Positions 33,884-44,248 are shown, counted from the stretch's first letter. The stretch: DNA of 44,286 nt from Syntrophobacter sp. SbD1 (GCA_900290365.1 OMOE01000169.1:1-44286); one strand, 5' to 3'. The notes: generated by a model not told the origin, from the letters alone. Translations and numbers: made by a program.

Positions 33884-34360
33884 ATGGCGCCAAACCGGAT
33901 GAATCCAAAAAGCGGGGTACTGCCGGATAATGAATTCATAATAGGAGTTTTCCCCGAATCAGAAAAGATTTTTCAAGATGCTGCGAGCGGCTCCATAGCT
34001 CAACGCCAGGGATTAAATGATGCCTTGGAGTACTTGCGTGAAGGAGATATTCTCGTAGTATGGCGCCTCGACCGTCTGGGGAGATCTCTTCGAAACCTCA
34101 TAGATTTAATGAACAAGCTGCATGAGCGCAAAGTCGGATTTAAGAGCCTAGCAGACTCGATCGATACATCGACTGCCACCGGGCAATTCTCCTTTCATGT
34201 GACCGGGGCTTTTGCCGAACTGGAAAGAAATTTGATCCGGGAGAGGACGATGGCGGTTGGTGACATTTGCAAAAGGCTAGGGATCGCCAGACGAACGTTC
34301 TACCGATATGTGGAACAGCATAAAAAGGACCAGCCAGCGAATGCATATGCATCGCCTTGA
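33884..34360 (+). pseudogene. Resolvase/invertase-type serine recombinase remnant
   Basis: A 158-residue reading with core resolvase motifs: ALEYLREGDILVVWRLDRLGRS, LRNLIDLMNKLHERKVGF, ATGQFSFHVTGAFAELERNLIRERT. The first 30 residues do not encode the catalytic-Ser strand (YARVS), and the junction RERT-MAVGDICKRLGI lacks the usual linker (GLxAARARGRxGGRP). The terminal helix-turn-helix (GIARRTFYRYVEQH) is present. Loss of the catalytic Ser and the internal deletion make it inactive. It sits directly after the repeat at 33795. Confidence 0.8.
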
Positions 34361-34413
34361 AATTACAGAGTTATACCTTATGACGTAATTTTACCCCGTT
34401 GCTACTCACGGGC

Positions 34414-36735
34414 CTATTCCCGGTGGACCAACACTTGTCTGACTTTTGCCGCAAGATCATAGCTGAGGAAAGGTTTCTGAATGAAACCTACCCCTTCGTC
34501 CAGAATGCCGCGATGTGCCATAACATCGGTGGTATAGCCCGACATATACAGGCACTTGAGGTTCGGGCGGATGGCGCCAAGCTGTTTTGCCAGTTCTCGG
34601 CCATTCATCTCCGGCATCACCACGTCGGTGATCAGCAGGTGGATATCTCCCGGATGCTCCTCGACAAGATGTATGGCCTGTTTGGGAGTTGATGCCGCAA
34701 GGACCGTGTAGCCCAGCTCTTCTAGGATCACCTTGGTGAGGTCCAGAATCGATTCATCGTCCTCGACCAGCAGGATGGTTTCCGTGCCTGTCGGGGGCTT
34801 TCCGGTCGCCTCCCCAGAGGGGACCTGTGCGTTTTCAGCCTCGAACCGCGGCAGGTAGATCTGAAACGTAGTTCCTTTCGCCAGTTCGCTGGCAACATAA
34901 ATAAAACCGTCGTTTTGTTTAACGATGCCGTAAACGGTGGATAATCCCAGCCCGGTTCCCTTGCCCAGTTCCTTGGTAGTAAAAAAAGGCTCGAAGATAT
35001 TCTCGCGGACTTCCTTACTCATACCCGTTCCGGTGTCGCTCACGGTCAGCAAGACGTATTGTCCGGAAATGAATTCGGGGGTCTCGGCCCTATTGGAATC
35101 GTCGATCACAACGTTCTCGGTCCTCAGAGTGATGGCGCCTACTCCGGAAATGGCATCGCGGGCATTGACCGCAAGATTAGCCAAAATCTGGTCCACCTGG
35201 GAGGGATCAATTTTGACTTTCCAGAGATCGAGTCCCGGTTGCCAGGACAGGTCGATATCCTCGCCGATAAGCCGCCGCAACATATTGAGCATGCCCGAGA
35301 TCGTGTCGTTCAAATCCAGTATCTTCGGTATAGTGGTCTGTTTGCGGGCAAAGGCCAGCAGTTGCCGGGTAAGGTCCGCTGAACGCTTGCCCGCTTTGAG
35401 GATCTCCCTGAGGTTGTTCTGGAGTTTGTCATTGGAGATGTCCTGTTGCATGGCCATTTCCGCCCGGCCGATGATCACGCCCAGCATGTTATTGAAATCG
35501 TGGGCTACGCCGCCGGCCAGCCGTCCCACTGATTCCATCTTCTGGGCCTGGAAGAACTGTTCTTCCAGTTTCTTTCTTTCCTCCTCTCCCCGCTTGCGTT
35601 GGGTGATGTCACGGGTAATGACGATCATTCTCATTGGGCTGCCGTCAGAAGAATCAATGACCGCGGCGTTTACCTCTCCGATAAAACTGGTTCCATCCTT
35701 CTTGATCAGTGTGAATTCAGTATCTATGAGAGTTCCTTCTGCCAGAAGATGCTGTATATTCACAGATGCCTTTTCCTGCTCTTCCGGGGCAACCCAAGAT
35801 GTTAGATTGCGTCCAAGGATCTCGTCATCAGGCGAATCTCCAAACATTTGCATGGCCTTAGGTGAGCTGAAGATGAGCAAGCCATTCAGGTCCGCCACCG
35901 AGATCGCGTCGGGGGATAAGCTGACAAGCGTGCGATACAACTCCTCGCTCTCCCGCAGTGCTTCATCAGCCCGCTTCTGCTCTGTGATGTCACGACAGAT
36001 GTGGACACTCCCAATAAGTTCACCCGCAAGGTCAAAAAACGGCGATACGCTTACGAGGAAATCGCCGCCAAGACATTTCTCGTAAATCTCCGCAGTGTGT
36101 TCGATTCCATCCCCGAGCAATTGCCTGTTTGGGCAAAACAACGGCGGCTCGCTCGTCCCATGGACAGCGTGATAACACGTAAGCCCAATACACTCGGCAG
36201 GAACCACGCCTAATTTGGCTGCCATGGCCTTGTTCACGCGGACAATCCGGTAAGCCTTGTCGAGTATGGAAATCAGGTCGGGCACCGCATCAAATGTCCT
36301 TTCCCAGTCATCCTTCGCTCGCAGCAACTCTTCCTCTGCCCGCTTGTGCTCTCGCCGGTTCTCCACATCGCGCAACGCTCGTTTGACGGCCGACGCCAGA
36401 CGCGAAAGATTTTTCTTCAACACATAATCGGTCGCTCCTTCCGTCAGACCTTCAATTGCCGCGTCCTCGCCCATGGTCCCGGAAACGAAGATGAACGGAA
36501 CGTCAAGATCCAGTTCTTGCACCAGGCGTAGCGCGGACATCCCATCGTACGCAGGAAGAGAATAATCCGCCAGGATGATGTCATATTCACTCTGACGCAA
36601 CGCCTCACGGAATTCATCACAGGTCTGAACGCGCGTGATCCGACAAGCCAAGCCCGCTGACTCCAGTATTGCTTCAACGAGTTCAGCGTCAGCAGCGTCA
36701 TCCTCCAGGTGTAGAATGCGGATTGACTGATTCAT
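34414..36735 (-). CDS. Hybrid histidine kinase: receiver-PAS-PAS-HisKA-HATPase-receiver
   Basis: 773 residues, soluble. Receiver 1 (about 5-125, Asp in ILADYSLP, about 55), PAS 1 (about 145-255), PAS 2 (about 265-385), HisKA with His in [11 protein letters not shown] (about 409), HATPase ([30 protein letters not shown]) and receiver 2 ([23 protein letters not shown], about 703). The first ~145 residues are nearly identical to the start of the protein encoded at 39602, showing duplication. It ends 53 bp from the convergent resolvase remnant. The signal is unknown. Confidence 0.92.
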   Translation of the reverse strand: MNQSIRILHLEDDAADAELVEAILESAGLACRITRVQTCDEFREALRQSEYDIILADYSLPAYDGMSALRLVQELDLDVPFIFVSGTMGEDAAIEGLTEGATDYVLKKNLSRLASAVKRALRDVENRREHKRAEEELLRAKDDWERTFDAVPDLISILDKAYRIVRVNKAMAAKLGVVPAECIGLTCYHAVHGTSEPPLFCPNRQLLGDGIEHTAEIYEKCLGGDFLVSVSPFFDLAGELIGSVHICRDITEQKRADEALRESEELYRTLVSLSPDAISVADLNGLLIFSSPKAMQMFGDSPDDEILGRNLTSWVAPEEQEKASVNIQHLLAEGTLIDTEFTLIKKDGTSFIGEVNAAVIDSSDGSPMRMIVITRDITQRKRGEEERKKLEEQFFQAQKMESVGRLAGGVAHDFNNMLGVIIGRAEMAMQQDISNDKLQNNLREILKAGKRSADLTRQLLAFARKQTTIPKILDLNDTISGMLNMLRRLIGEDIDLSWQPGLDLWKVKIDPSQVDQILANLAVNARDAISGVGAITLRTENVVIDDSNRAETPEFISGQYVLLTVSDTGTGMSKEVRENIFEPFFTTKELGKGTGLGLSTVYGIVKQNDGFIYVASELAKGTTFQIYLPRFEAENAQVPSGEATGKPPTGTETILLVEDDESILDLTKVILEELGYTVLAASTPKQAIHLVEEHPGDIHLLITDVVMPEMNGRELAKQLGAIRPNLKCLYMSGYTTDVMAHRGILDEGVGFIQKPFLSYDLAAKVRQVLVHRE

Positions 36736-36777
36736 CTCATGCCTTTCCTTTCGCGCCTCGAAAACAGAGCGGCCAAG

Positions 36778-37232
36778 TCATTGACTTTTCACGCACCCCG
36801 GCGGCGGTTCGTTGATGAGGGCCCAGAAGACGCCGAGGGCCTTGACTGCTTCGAAGAATTCTGTGAATCGAACCGGTTTCACAACGTAAGCGTTAACTCC
36901 AAGCCTGTAGGCTTCCTCCAGGTCACTGGACTCGCGAGAAGAAGTCAGTATGACCACGGGAACAAAACGCATTTGCTCATCCGATTTGAGCTGCCTCAAG
37001 ACCTGGATGCCGTCAAGTCTGGGCATCTTGAGATCGAGCAGGATCACGACAGGGTTCCCCTCGGGACGCAGAGCAAATTCCTCCCTGCGGTACAGGTAAT
37101 CCAGCGCCTCCACCCCGTCGCGCACAACCATGATTTCGTTGGCGAGGTTGTATTCGCCCAGCGCGTTGAGGGTCAACTCGATGTCTTTCAGATCATCCTC
37201 CACCAGAAGAAATGCGCTTGAAACTTTCCATA
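36778..37232 (-). pseudogene. CheY/Rcp1-type response regulator, N-terminal frameshift
   Basis: A single-domain receiver with EDD acidic pocket, VVILLDLKMPRLDG (phospho-Asp), VILTSSRE and KPVRF. Compared with its duplicate at 41204, one extra T occurs after the first seven codons (about 37211-37214), so translation from ATG 37232 stops early. An in-frame GTG at 37203 could restart at VEDD and would lose only the first strand (KRILL). Either a partly functional shortened regulator or an indel error. Single-domain regulators of this type (Rcp1/CheY) commonly serve PAS/phytochrome-like kinases such as its neighbours. Confidence 0.8.
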
Positions 37233-37251
37233 GTCACGCTCCCTGAATCAG

Positions 37252-39042
37252 TTAGGGAAGGGAAAAGTAGAATGTGGCGCCATGGCCGACTTTGCCTTCC
37301 GCCCAAGTGCGCCCGCCATGCCTGTTTATGATACGGCGAACGTTTGCGAGTCCAATCCCTACGCCTTCAAACTCCTCAGCCCGATGTAGACGCTGAAAGA
37401 CCCCAAAGAGTTTGCCGGCATAATTCATATCAAATCCTGTGCCGTTATCGCGGATGAATACGATTGTCTCCATTCCCCGGTCCGGGGTGCAGCCGATTTC
37501 GATTTCCGCCTGCTCGCGCGGTCTGGTAAACTTCAAGGCATTGGAGATAAGATTGACCAGCACAATACGCAACATGGATCGATCACCCGTGACCACGGGA
37601 AGATCGGCAACGTGCCAGTGGACGGCTCTGCCTGCGGCCTCCGGCTCAATTTCCCGGATGACCTCCCGTGCCAGAGATCCAAGGTCGACTTGCATTTTGG
37701 ACATCTCGTAACGTCCCATGCGGGAGAAAGAGAGGAGGTCGTCAATCAACGTTCCCATTCGCCTTGCCGCGTCAGAGATGGTCGTCATATAGTGTTGGCT
37801 GCGTTCATCGAGTGCGGTTGCCATTATCTTTTGGAGCAACTCAATAAACCCATCGATATGTCTCAGCGGCGATCGAAGGAAATGTGAGACCGAATAGGCA
37901 AAGGCTTCAAGTTCCTTGTTCGCTGCCTCCAGCAGTGCGGTGCGGTCGGCGACCCGTTGTTCGAGTTCCTGATTGAGCTTGTGGATTTCTGCCTCCGCCA
38001 GCTTGCGCTCGGTAATATCCTCATATACGCCCAGAACCCCAAAGACCTCACCGTTGGGCATTTGCAGCGGGACTTTGCTGGTATTCAGCCAGATCTTGGC
38101 ACCCGCCGGGGTGGTTTGCGGCTCGACGATGTTCATCCTGGGGAGGCCGGACTCAATGACCTTGCGGTCATCCATCCGGTAGAGATCCGCTTGCTCGCTC
38201 CAACCCATGGCAAAGTCGCCCAGGCCCAGAAGCTGCTCTGGCCGGCTTAAGCCTGCATCACGAGCGAAAAGGGTATTGCAGCCCAAAAACCGGAGGTCCC
38301 TGTCCTTCCAGAAAACCCTGACGGGTATCGATTCCATAATCAGTTGCAGCATACTCCTGGATTGCTCGAGTCGCTGGGCGGTCTCCTGTAACTCCCAGTG
38401 ATTCTTAGATAACGTCTCCTCCGCTCGCTTGCGCTCGGTGATGTCCCAGAAGATTCCGAAAACACCGCAGATCTTGCCATTTACGTCTCTGACCGGAGTT
38501 TTGATCGTCTGGATCCACACTTCTTTGCCTTGCGATACGTAGTGCTCCTCCAGTTCCTCAGTCACACCCGTCTTCATGATGCGCTTATCGTCCGCCCGGT
38601 ATTTGTCGGCAAGCTCCCCGGGGAAGAAATCGTAGTCCGTTTTGCCAAAAACGTCTGCGGATCGAATGCCGAGATCCCAGGCGAGGTGCTCGTTGATGGA
38701 TACATAGCAGGAGTCTATATCCTTCATGAAGACCTTTTGAGGGATGTTTTCGACGAGTGTCCGGTACATGGCGTCGCTCTCCCGTAGCACCTCCTCGGCC
38801 CGCTGGATTCGGAGCACTCCCCTGTGAATAATAAAGCAGAGCAGAGCAGCTGTTACCAGGATATACAGAAGTCCTTTTATCAAGGAAATGCGCACAGCGG
38901 ATTGAGGATCGGCAGCAAGCGTGCCCATTAATTCATCTGAGAAGTAAATCCAACTTGATCCCATGAGGACGTAGATCAGGGCAACTTTGAACGAAAACCA
39001 CTCTCTTCGCTTCGGTATAAACGTTTTGGGAATATCCTCCAT
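37252..39042 (-). CDS. Membrane-bound PAS sensor histidine kinase with altered H-box
   Basis: 596 residues. Two membrane helices near the N-terminus (about 18-36 and 53-75) flank a short periplasmic loop. Two PAS/PAC domains follow (about 85-210 and 230-350), then a coiled coil (LNQELEQRVADRTALLEAA), HisKA and HATPase (NLISNALKF, DNGTGFDMNYA, GIGLANVRRII). The H-box reads SVSHFLRSPLRHID near 386: the acidic residue after the phospho-His, present as SHDLRAPLR in the duplicate at 41677, is Phe here. That should impair phosphotransfer. Otherwise intact. Confidence 0.92.
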   Translation of the reverse strand: MEDIPKTFIPKRREWFSFKVALIYVLMGSSWIYFSDELMGTLAADPQSAVRISLIKGLLYILVTAALLCFIIHRGVLRIQRAEEVLRESDAMYRTLVENIPQKVFMKDIDSCYVSINEHLAWDLGIRSADVFGKTDYDFFPGELADKYRADDKRIMKTGVTEELEEHYVSQGKEVWIQTIKTPVRDVNGKICGVFGIFWDITERKRAEETLSKNHWELQETAQRLEQSRSMLQLIMESIPVRVFWKDRDLRFLGCNTLFARDAGLSRPEQLLGLGDFAMGWSEQADLYRMDDRKVIESGLPRMNIVEPQTTPAGAKIWLNTSKVPLQMPNGEVFGVLGVYEDITERKLAEAEIHKLNQELEQRVADRTALLEAANKELEAFAYSVSHFLRSPLRHIDGFIELLQKIMATALDERSQHYMTTISDAARRMGTLIDDLLSFSRMGRYEMSKMQVDLGSLAREVIREIEPEAAGRAVHWHVADLPVVTGDRSMLRIVLVNLISNALKFTRPREQAEIEIGCTPDRGMETIVFIRDNGTGFDMNYAGKLFGVFQRLHRAEEFEGVGIGLANVRRIINRHGGRTWAEGKVGHGATFYFSLP

Positions 39043-39118
39043 TCACTTACTCCGTCCTGTTAATCTCTCCACTTCTGGTGCAAGACTAATCAGGGAACTG
39101 ATTTTGCGATGTTAATTT

Positions 39119-39594
39119 TTATCCTTTGGCTCTTCCTCCGGGGACAAATATTCTCGAGTTACCGGAAAATAAAGGGTGAAAATGGTTCCTTTGCCTTCCT
39201 CGGACCTCTTCTTCCACCTCGCGCAGGTTGTGGAGATGGGTGTTCGAACCGTACCACTTGACGATCCGGCCCGTTTCGTCGTGGATCGGCACGACTCGCA
39301 CCTTTTGCGCTTCGGATGTGGTTAGAATTACGATTGGGATGTGCTGAAGAGTGGGTTCGGCTTTGATTTCGATGAGCGCTTGCCGACCATCCTTTCGCGG
39401 CATGTTTAGATCAAGCAGAATAAGATCAGGCAATCGTTTTGCCTCAGACTGGGAGTGCTCTGCAAGGTAGTCCATGAGTTCCACCCCATCCTCGACGCAT
39501 GAAAAATCGGCATCGGCGCCACTTACGGCAAAGGCTTGCAAGTATGCAGTCGTCTGCATCGTCGTCAGACATCAAAACTGCCTTTTGATACTCT
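39119..39594 (-). pseudogene. Receiver-domain remnant fused to a PAC fragment
   Basis: Read in two frames. Near 39550-39580 another frame gives KAVLMSDDDADDC, the natural receiver start; the main frame continues AFAVSGADADFSCVEDG, LPDLILLDLNMPRKDG and IVILTTSEAQ. At that point the receiver is cut and joined to VRVVPIHDETGRIVKWYGSN, which is the end of a PAS/PAC domain of a kinase. The product has no complete output or receiver C-terminus, so it is a decayed, rearranged gene. Confidence 0.75.
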
Positions 39595-39601
39595 CCTGCC
39601 A

Positions 39602-41161
39602 CTATACGCCCTCATACCTATCTTGGTTTACAGGAAGTCTGATGATGAATGTCGAACCTTGTCCCGGTTGACTTTCAGCTCTGATACTTCCTCCGTGCCG
39701 CTCAACTATCTTTTTGCATATGGCGAGGCCTATTCCTGTCCCTTCGTATTGGCTGCTTTTTCCATGGAGTCTCTGGAAGGGGGCGAAAATCTTTTCGAGG
39801 TATTGCTCCTCGAAACCAATCCCGTTGTCCTCGACAACGATCCGGAGCCACTGTTCATCGGTCGAACCCAGTATTGTAACGAGAGGCTTCTCTCCTTCTT
39901 TGTGGAACTTGAGGGCATTTCCGATGAGGTTTTGAAAAAGCTGACGCATTTGCGTGGGGTCTGCTGAAATTACCGGAAGGCTCCCAACATGTACTTCGCC
40001 GCCTGTCTTTACGACTCTTACTTCCAGGTCTGAAAGAACTTCGCCAATCAGATCGGACAGATCAACCTCCTTGAATGGCTCTGCCGCAGTCGCAACTCGT
40101 GAGTAATCGAGAAGTCCGGTCAGAAGGGATTTCATCCGCTCTGTTGCGTGGAGCATTCTGTTCAGATAATCGTTTCCTGATTGCCCAAGCGACTCGCCAC
40201 TCTCCTGCCTGAGCATATCGCCAAAAGAGATGACTTTGCGAAGGGGTTCTCTCAGGTCGTGGGCGGCAATGGAAGCAAAATCCTGAAGCGCCTGGTTGCT
40301 TTGTTCGAGTTTTGCCATATAGCTGTTTAGCTCGGCGGTTCGCTCTTGAACGCGCAATTCCATCTCATCACGTGATTTGCGAAGCTCTTCCTCCATTCGC
40401 TTGCGCTCGGTGATATCACGGGCGACTTGTACCGTACCAATAAAGACTCCTTGCTCATCTCGAAGCGGTGTCGTGCTGATCAGAAAATCACCGCCGAGTC
40501 GTTCCTCATGCACCTCGGCAACATGCTCCTGTCCGTCTTTCAGGGTCAGGGTTTGTGGGCAAAACTCAGGCGGCACAAGCGAACCATGCACCGATTCGTA
40601 ACAGCGCAGACCAACACATTTTCCCGGCGTCACCCCCAGCCGTTGAGCCATCGCCTTGTTCATGCGGACAATCCGGTAATCCTTGTCGAGTATGGAAATC
40701 AGGTCGGACACCGCATCAAATGTCCTTTCCCAGTCCTCCTTCGCTCGCAGCAACTCTTCTTCTGCCCGCTTGCGCTCTCGCCGGTTCTCCGCATCGCGCA
40801 ACGCTCGATTGACGGCCGGCGCCAGACGCGAAAGATTTTTCTTCAACACATAATCGGTCGCACCTTTCGTCAGACCTTCAATTGCCGCGTTCTCGCCCAT
40901 GGTCCCGGAAACGAAGATGAACGGAACGTCAAGATCCAGTTCTTGCACCAGGCGTAGCGCGGACATCCCATCGTACGCAGGAAGAGAATAATCCCCCAGG
41001 ATGGTGTCATATTCACTCTGACGCAACGCCTCACGGAATTCATCACAGGTCTGAACGCGCGTGATCCGACAAGCCAAGCCCGCTGACTCCAGTATTGCTT
41101 CAACGAGTTCAGCGTCAGCAGCGTCATCTTCCAGGTGTAGAATGCTGATTGACTGATTCAT
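39602..41161 (-). CDS. Hybrid histidine kinase: receiver-PAS-HisKA-HATPase
   Basis: 519 residues, soluble. Receiver (about 5-125; Asp in ILGDYSLP), PAS/PAC (about 145-258), coiled coil (VQERTAELNSYMAKLEQ), HisKA with His in IAAHDLREPLRK (about 300) and a phytochrome-type HATPase (NLIGNALKF, DNGIGFEEQY, GTGIGLAICKKIVE). The first ~145 residues duplicate those of the kinase at 34414; the rest is unrelated in detail, indicating domain exchange. A response regulator gene lies directly upstream on the same strand. Confidence 0.92.
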   Translation of the reverse strand: MNQSISILHLEDDAADAELVEAILESAGLACRITRVQTCDEFREALRQSEYDTILGDYSLPAYDGMSALRLVQELDLDVPFIFVSGTMGENAAIEGLTKGATDYVLKKNLSRLAPAVNRALRDAENRRERKRAEEELLRAKEDWERTFDAVSDLISILDKDYRIVRMNKAMAQRLGVTPGKCVGLRCYESVHGSLVPPEFCPQTLTLKDGQEHVAEVHEERLGGDFLISTTPLRDEQGVFIGTVQVARDITERKRMEEELRKSRDEMELRVQERTAELNSYMAKLEQSNQALQDFASIAAHDLREPLRKVISFGDMLRQESGESLGQSGNDYLNRMLHATERMKSLLTGLLDYSRVATAAEPFKEVDLSDLIGEVLSDLEVRVVKTGGEVHVGSLPVISADPTQMRQLFQNLIGNALKFHKEGEKPLVTILGSTDEQWLRIVVEDNGIGFEEQYLEKIFAPFQRLHGKSSQYEGTGIGLAICKKIVERHGGSIRAESQPGQGSTFIIRLPVNQDRYEGV

Positions 41162-41203
41162 CTCATGCCTTTCCTTTCATCTGTGGAAAACAGAGCGGCC
41201 AGG

Positions 41204-41656
41204 TCATTGACTCATCACGCACCCCGGCGGCGGTTCGTTGATGAGGGCCCAGAAGAGGCCGATTGCCTTGACGGCTTCGACGAATTCTGCGAATCGAATC
41301 GGTTTCACCACGTAAGCGTTTATGCCAAGCCTGTAACACTCTTCCAGGTCACTGGATTCGCGAGAAGAAGTCAGGATGACCACGGGAACAAAACGCATGT
41401 GCTCATCCGATTTGAGCTGCCTCAAGACCTGGACGCCGTCAAGCCTGGGCATCTTGAGATCGAGCAGGATCACAACAGGGTTCCCCTCGAGGCGCAGAGC
41501 AAATTCCCCCCTGCGGTACAGATAATCCAGCGCCTCCACCCCGTCGCGCACCACCATGATTTCGTTGGCAAAGTTGTATTCGCCCAGTGCGGTTAGGGTC
41601 AACTCGATGTCTTTCGGATCATCCTCCACCAGAAGAATGCGCTTGAGAGTTTCCAT
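41204..41656 (-). CDS. CheY/Rcp1-type single-domain response regulator
   Basis: 150 residues starting METLKRILLVEDDPKDIELT (ATG 41656, GGGAGCGAG upstream). Phospho-Asp lies in VVILLDLKMPRLDG, with VILTSSRE and KPIRF completing the active site. No output domain. It lies between two PAS kinases on the same strand and is the intact duplicate of the gene at 36778. Likely phosphorylated by one of them. Confidence 0.93.
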   Translation of the reverse strand: METLKRILLVEDDPKDIELTLTALGEYNFANEIMVVRDGVEALDYLYRRGEFALRLEGNPVVILLDLKMPRLDGVQVLRQLKSDEHMRFVPVVILTSSRESSDLEECYRLGINAYVVKPIRFAEFVEAVKAIGLFWALINEPPPGCVMSQ

Positions 41657-41676
41657 GGTCTCGCTCCCTGAATCAG

Positions 41677-43266
41677 TTAGGGAAGGGAAAAGTAGAATGT
41701 GGCGCCATGGTCGATTTTTCCTTCCGCCCAAGTGCGCCCGCCATGCCTGTTTATGATACGGCGAACGTTTGCAAGTCCAATCCCTACGCCTTCAAACTCA
41801 TCAGCCCGATGTAGACGCTGAAAGACTCCAAAGAGTTTGTCCGCATAATTCATATCAAATCCTACGCCGTTATCGCGGATGAACAGGATGGTCTCCGTTC
41901 CCCGGTCCGGCGTGCAGCCGATTTCGATTTCCGCTTGCTCACGCGGCTGGGTAAACTTCAAGGCATTCGAGATCAGATTGACCAGCACAATCCGCAACAT
42001 GGATTGATCACCCGTGACCACGGGAAGATCGGCAACCTGCCAGCGGACGGCTCTGCCTGCGGCCTCCGGCTCAATTTCCCGGATGACCTCCTGTGCCAGA
42101 GATCCAAGGTCAACTTGCATTTTGCACATCTCGTGGCGTCCCATCCGGGAGAAAGAGAGGAGGTCGTCAATCAACGTTCCCATTCGCCTTGCCGCGTCAG
42201 AGATGGTTGTCATATAGTGTTGGCTACGTTCGTCGAGTGAGGCTGCCGTTTTTTTTTGGAGCAACTCGAGAAACCCGTCGATATGTCGCAACGGAGCTCG
42301 CAGGTCGTGCGAGACCGAGTAGGCAAACGCCTCAAGTTCTTTGTTGGCCGCTTCCAGTTGGGCGGTGCGGTCGGTGACACGTTGTTCGAGTTCTTGATTG
42401 AGTATGAGGATTTCTTCTTCCGCCCGTTTGCGCTCGGTGATGTCGGTCACCATCCCAAAGCTACCCTGGGAACGATGCTCATCGTCGAAGACCGCCGTAC
42501 TGGAAATGAGTGTCCACACTGTCTCCCCGCCTTTACGACGGAAGCGGCGTTCGTAATGTTCCGACAGTCTCTGGCGACGGTTCTCCATTTTTCTGAGATG
42601 ATCGGGCACATCCTTTTCGAACATGAAGTCGGTCACTGGCCGGCCGATCATCTCTTCGGCGGAATAGCCGAGTATTTCGGCCGTCGTGGCGTTGACGAAG
42701 CTGGTCATGGCGTCCGGCCCGAGCACCCAGATCCCCTCCGTGGCCGTGTCCACAATGCGGCGGTACTTTGCTTCGCTTTCCCTTAGCGCCTCCTCCGCCT
42801 GCTTGCGCTCGGTGATATCACGGGCAACCGCTACGAAGTAGAGCACTTGATTGAAAGTGGCAAGACTCAACGTGATCTCGACCGGCAATTCCAGGCCGTT
42901 TCGAGCAATGAGCCCGGTAGTGAGGGTCTCAGGTCTCTCTCGATCGGGCAGGGCCCTGCCGCGCAAATCGTCCAAAACCGACACCGCTTTGGGGGAAAGC
43001 ACATCGCAGAACCCCATATCGAGGAGTTCCTCGCGGGAATATCCCAATTGGACGCACATCGATCGACTGACATCGACCAGGTTCCCGGTTGTACCCTGGA
43101 TCAGGAAAATCATGTCATTGGCCTTGTCGAGCAAGGCCTTGAATCTTTCCAGTTCAGAGAGGTTTTCTTGAAGCTTGGGGTAATAAGTCTTCCGAAAGGA
43201 ACGTTCCCCGAGGCCCACCACCTTGGCCCGCAAAGCATCCCAACTGTTCTCAGAGCGCTTCTTCAT
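41677..43266 (-). CDS. PAS sensor histidine kinase
   Basis: 529 residues, soluble. Two PAS/PAC domains (about 45-155 and 165-285; RDITERKQAEEAL, VTDITERKRAEEE), coiled coil (ILNQELEQRVTDRTAQLEAA), H-box SVSHDLRAPLRHID (His about 319), HATPase NLISNALKF, DNGVGFDMNYA, GIGLANVRRII. The C-terminal ~270 residues are close to those of the kinase at 37252, while the N-terminus differs. ATG 43266 (MKKRSENSW) overlaps the end of the alcohol dehydrogenase gene by 17 bases; ATG 43281 is also possible. Confidence 0.92.
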   Translation of the reverse strand: MKKRSENSWDALRAKVVGLGERSFRKTYYPKLQENLSELERFKALLDKANDMIFLIQGTTGNLVDVSRSMCVQLGYSREELLDMGFCDVLSPKAVSVLDDLRGRALPDRERPETLTTGLIARNGLELPVEITLSLATFNQVLYFVAVARDITERKQAEEALRESEAKYRRIVDTATEGIWVLGPDAMTSFVNATTAEILGYSAEEMIGRPVTDFMFEKDVPDHLRKMENRRQRLSEHYERRFRRKGGETVWTLISSTAVFDDEHRSQGSFGMVTDITERKRAEEEILILNQELEQRVTDRTAQLEAANKELEAFAYSVSHDLRAPLRHIDGFLELLQKKTAASLDERSQHYMTTISDAARRMGTLIDDLLSFSRMGRHEMCKMQVDLGSLAQEVIREIEPEAAGRAVRWQVADLPVVTGDQSMLRIVLVNLISNALKFTQPREQAEIEIGCTPDRGTETILFIRDNGVGFDMNYADKLFGVFQRLHRADEFEGVGIGLANVRRIINRHGGRTWAEGKIDHGATFYFSLP

Positions 43267-44248
43267 AGACCGCCTCAACATCGCGCTGGTTCGGATGTCG
43301 TGGGTTGGTTACCATGCATATGTCTTTTATGGCTTTTCCCGCAAGAACTGGTACGTCAGCACCCGACACGCCGAGCTCTTCAAGGCCCGTGTTAACTTGA
43401 GCCGCCTTGCGCAGTTCCTGAATCCTGCTCATGATGTCCGCCTTTTGGTCCTTGAGGGGCATCTTGCCCAGTTTCAGTCCCATGGCTTCTCCTATCTGCC
43501 GATAGCGAGCACTGGCAGCCGCAAAGTTGAAGTCAACTACATGATCCAGAAGAACGGCATTGCATTCCCCGTGGGCAATATCCAAATAGCCCCCCAGACT
43601 GTGCGCCATGGCGTGAGCTGCTCCAAGACTCGCATTGGAGAAGGCAATCCCCGTATGAAGGCTGCCCTGCATAATCTTCGTCCGGAGTTCTACATCATTG
43701 GGATTCTGCAATGTCTCAAGAAGGTTCGATGCAATCAGGCGGATTCCCTCCAGTGCGTGCAGGTCTGTTATCGGCGAATTGGCAGAGGAGACAAACGCTT
43801 CGATACCGTGGGTCATGGCGTCGAGGGCGGTGCATGCAGTCAGGTAAGGAGGCATTGATAGGAGCGTAACGGGATCGATCAGTGAGAGGTCGGGAATCAC
43901 AGCCTTGCTAACTATCGCTATTTTATTTCTTTGCTCCACATTTGTGATGATCGCAAATTGGGAAACATCCGCCGAGGTCCCTCCAGTCGTTGGAATGCAG
44001 ATCAATGGAGGCATCGGAACGGCAATTTGGTCGATCCCTTCGAACTCCAGTATATGCCTGCCGTTCGAACTCACTATGCCGATGCCTTTGGCGCAATCGA
44101 TCGGACTGCCACCTCCTACGGCAATGATGACGTCACAGCCCTCTGCATGATAAACTGCGGCCCCGGCCATGACTTCTTCCGAACGGGGGTTCGGCGTCAC
44201 CCTGTCGTAGACGATATAGGTCAGACCCAATGCCGCTAACTTAAGCAT
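43250..44248 (-). CDS. Iron-containing alcohol dehydrogenase, 5'-truncated
   Basis: 332 residues of a group III Fe-ADH. Present are VTPNPRSEEVM, GGGSPIDCAKG (NAD site), IPTTGGTSAD and all four metal ligands (Asp and His in ALDAMTHGIE, His in AMAHSLGG, His in DIAHGECNA). The first ~50 residues of the nucleotide-binding domain are missing: upstream of ATG 44248 the frame hits a stop at about 44271. The reading before the Met is IDFNNM, matching a kinase H-box sequence, so the 5' end was probably replaced by recombination or misassembled. A substrate alcohol cannot be predicted. Mycofactocin dependence is possible but not shown. Confidence 0.85.
   Translation of the reverse strand: MLKLAALGLTYIVYDRVTPNPRSEEVMAGAAVYHAEGCDVIIAVGGGSPIDCAKGIGIVSSNGRHILEFEGIDQIAVPMPPLICIPTTGGTSADVSQFAIITNVEQRNKIAIVSKAVIPDLSLIDPVTLLSMPPYLTACTALDAMTHGIEAFVSSANSPITDLHALEGIRLIASNLLETLQNPNDVELRTKIMQGSLHTGIAFSNASLGAAHAMAHSLGGYLDIAHGECNAVLLDHVVDFNFAAASARYRQIGEAMGLKLGKMPLKDQKADIMSRIQELRKAAQVNTGLEELGVSGADVPVLAGKAIKDICMVTNPRHPNQRDVEAVYEEAL

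Noticed and set aside
34937..36085. Long plus-strand open frame (382 codons) opposite the hybrid kinase
   Set aside because: Its product is Ser/Arg-rich without any domain and is fully antisense to clear kinase domains; a shadow frame.
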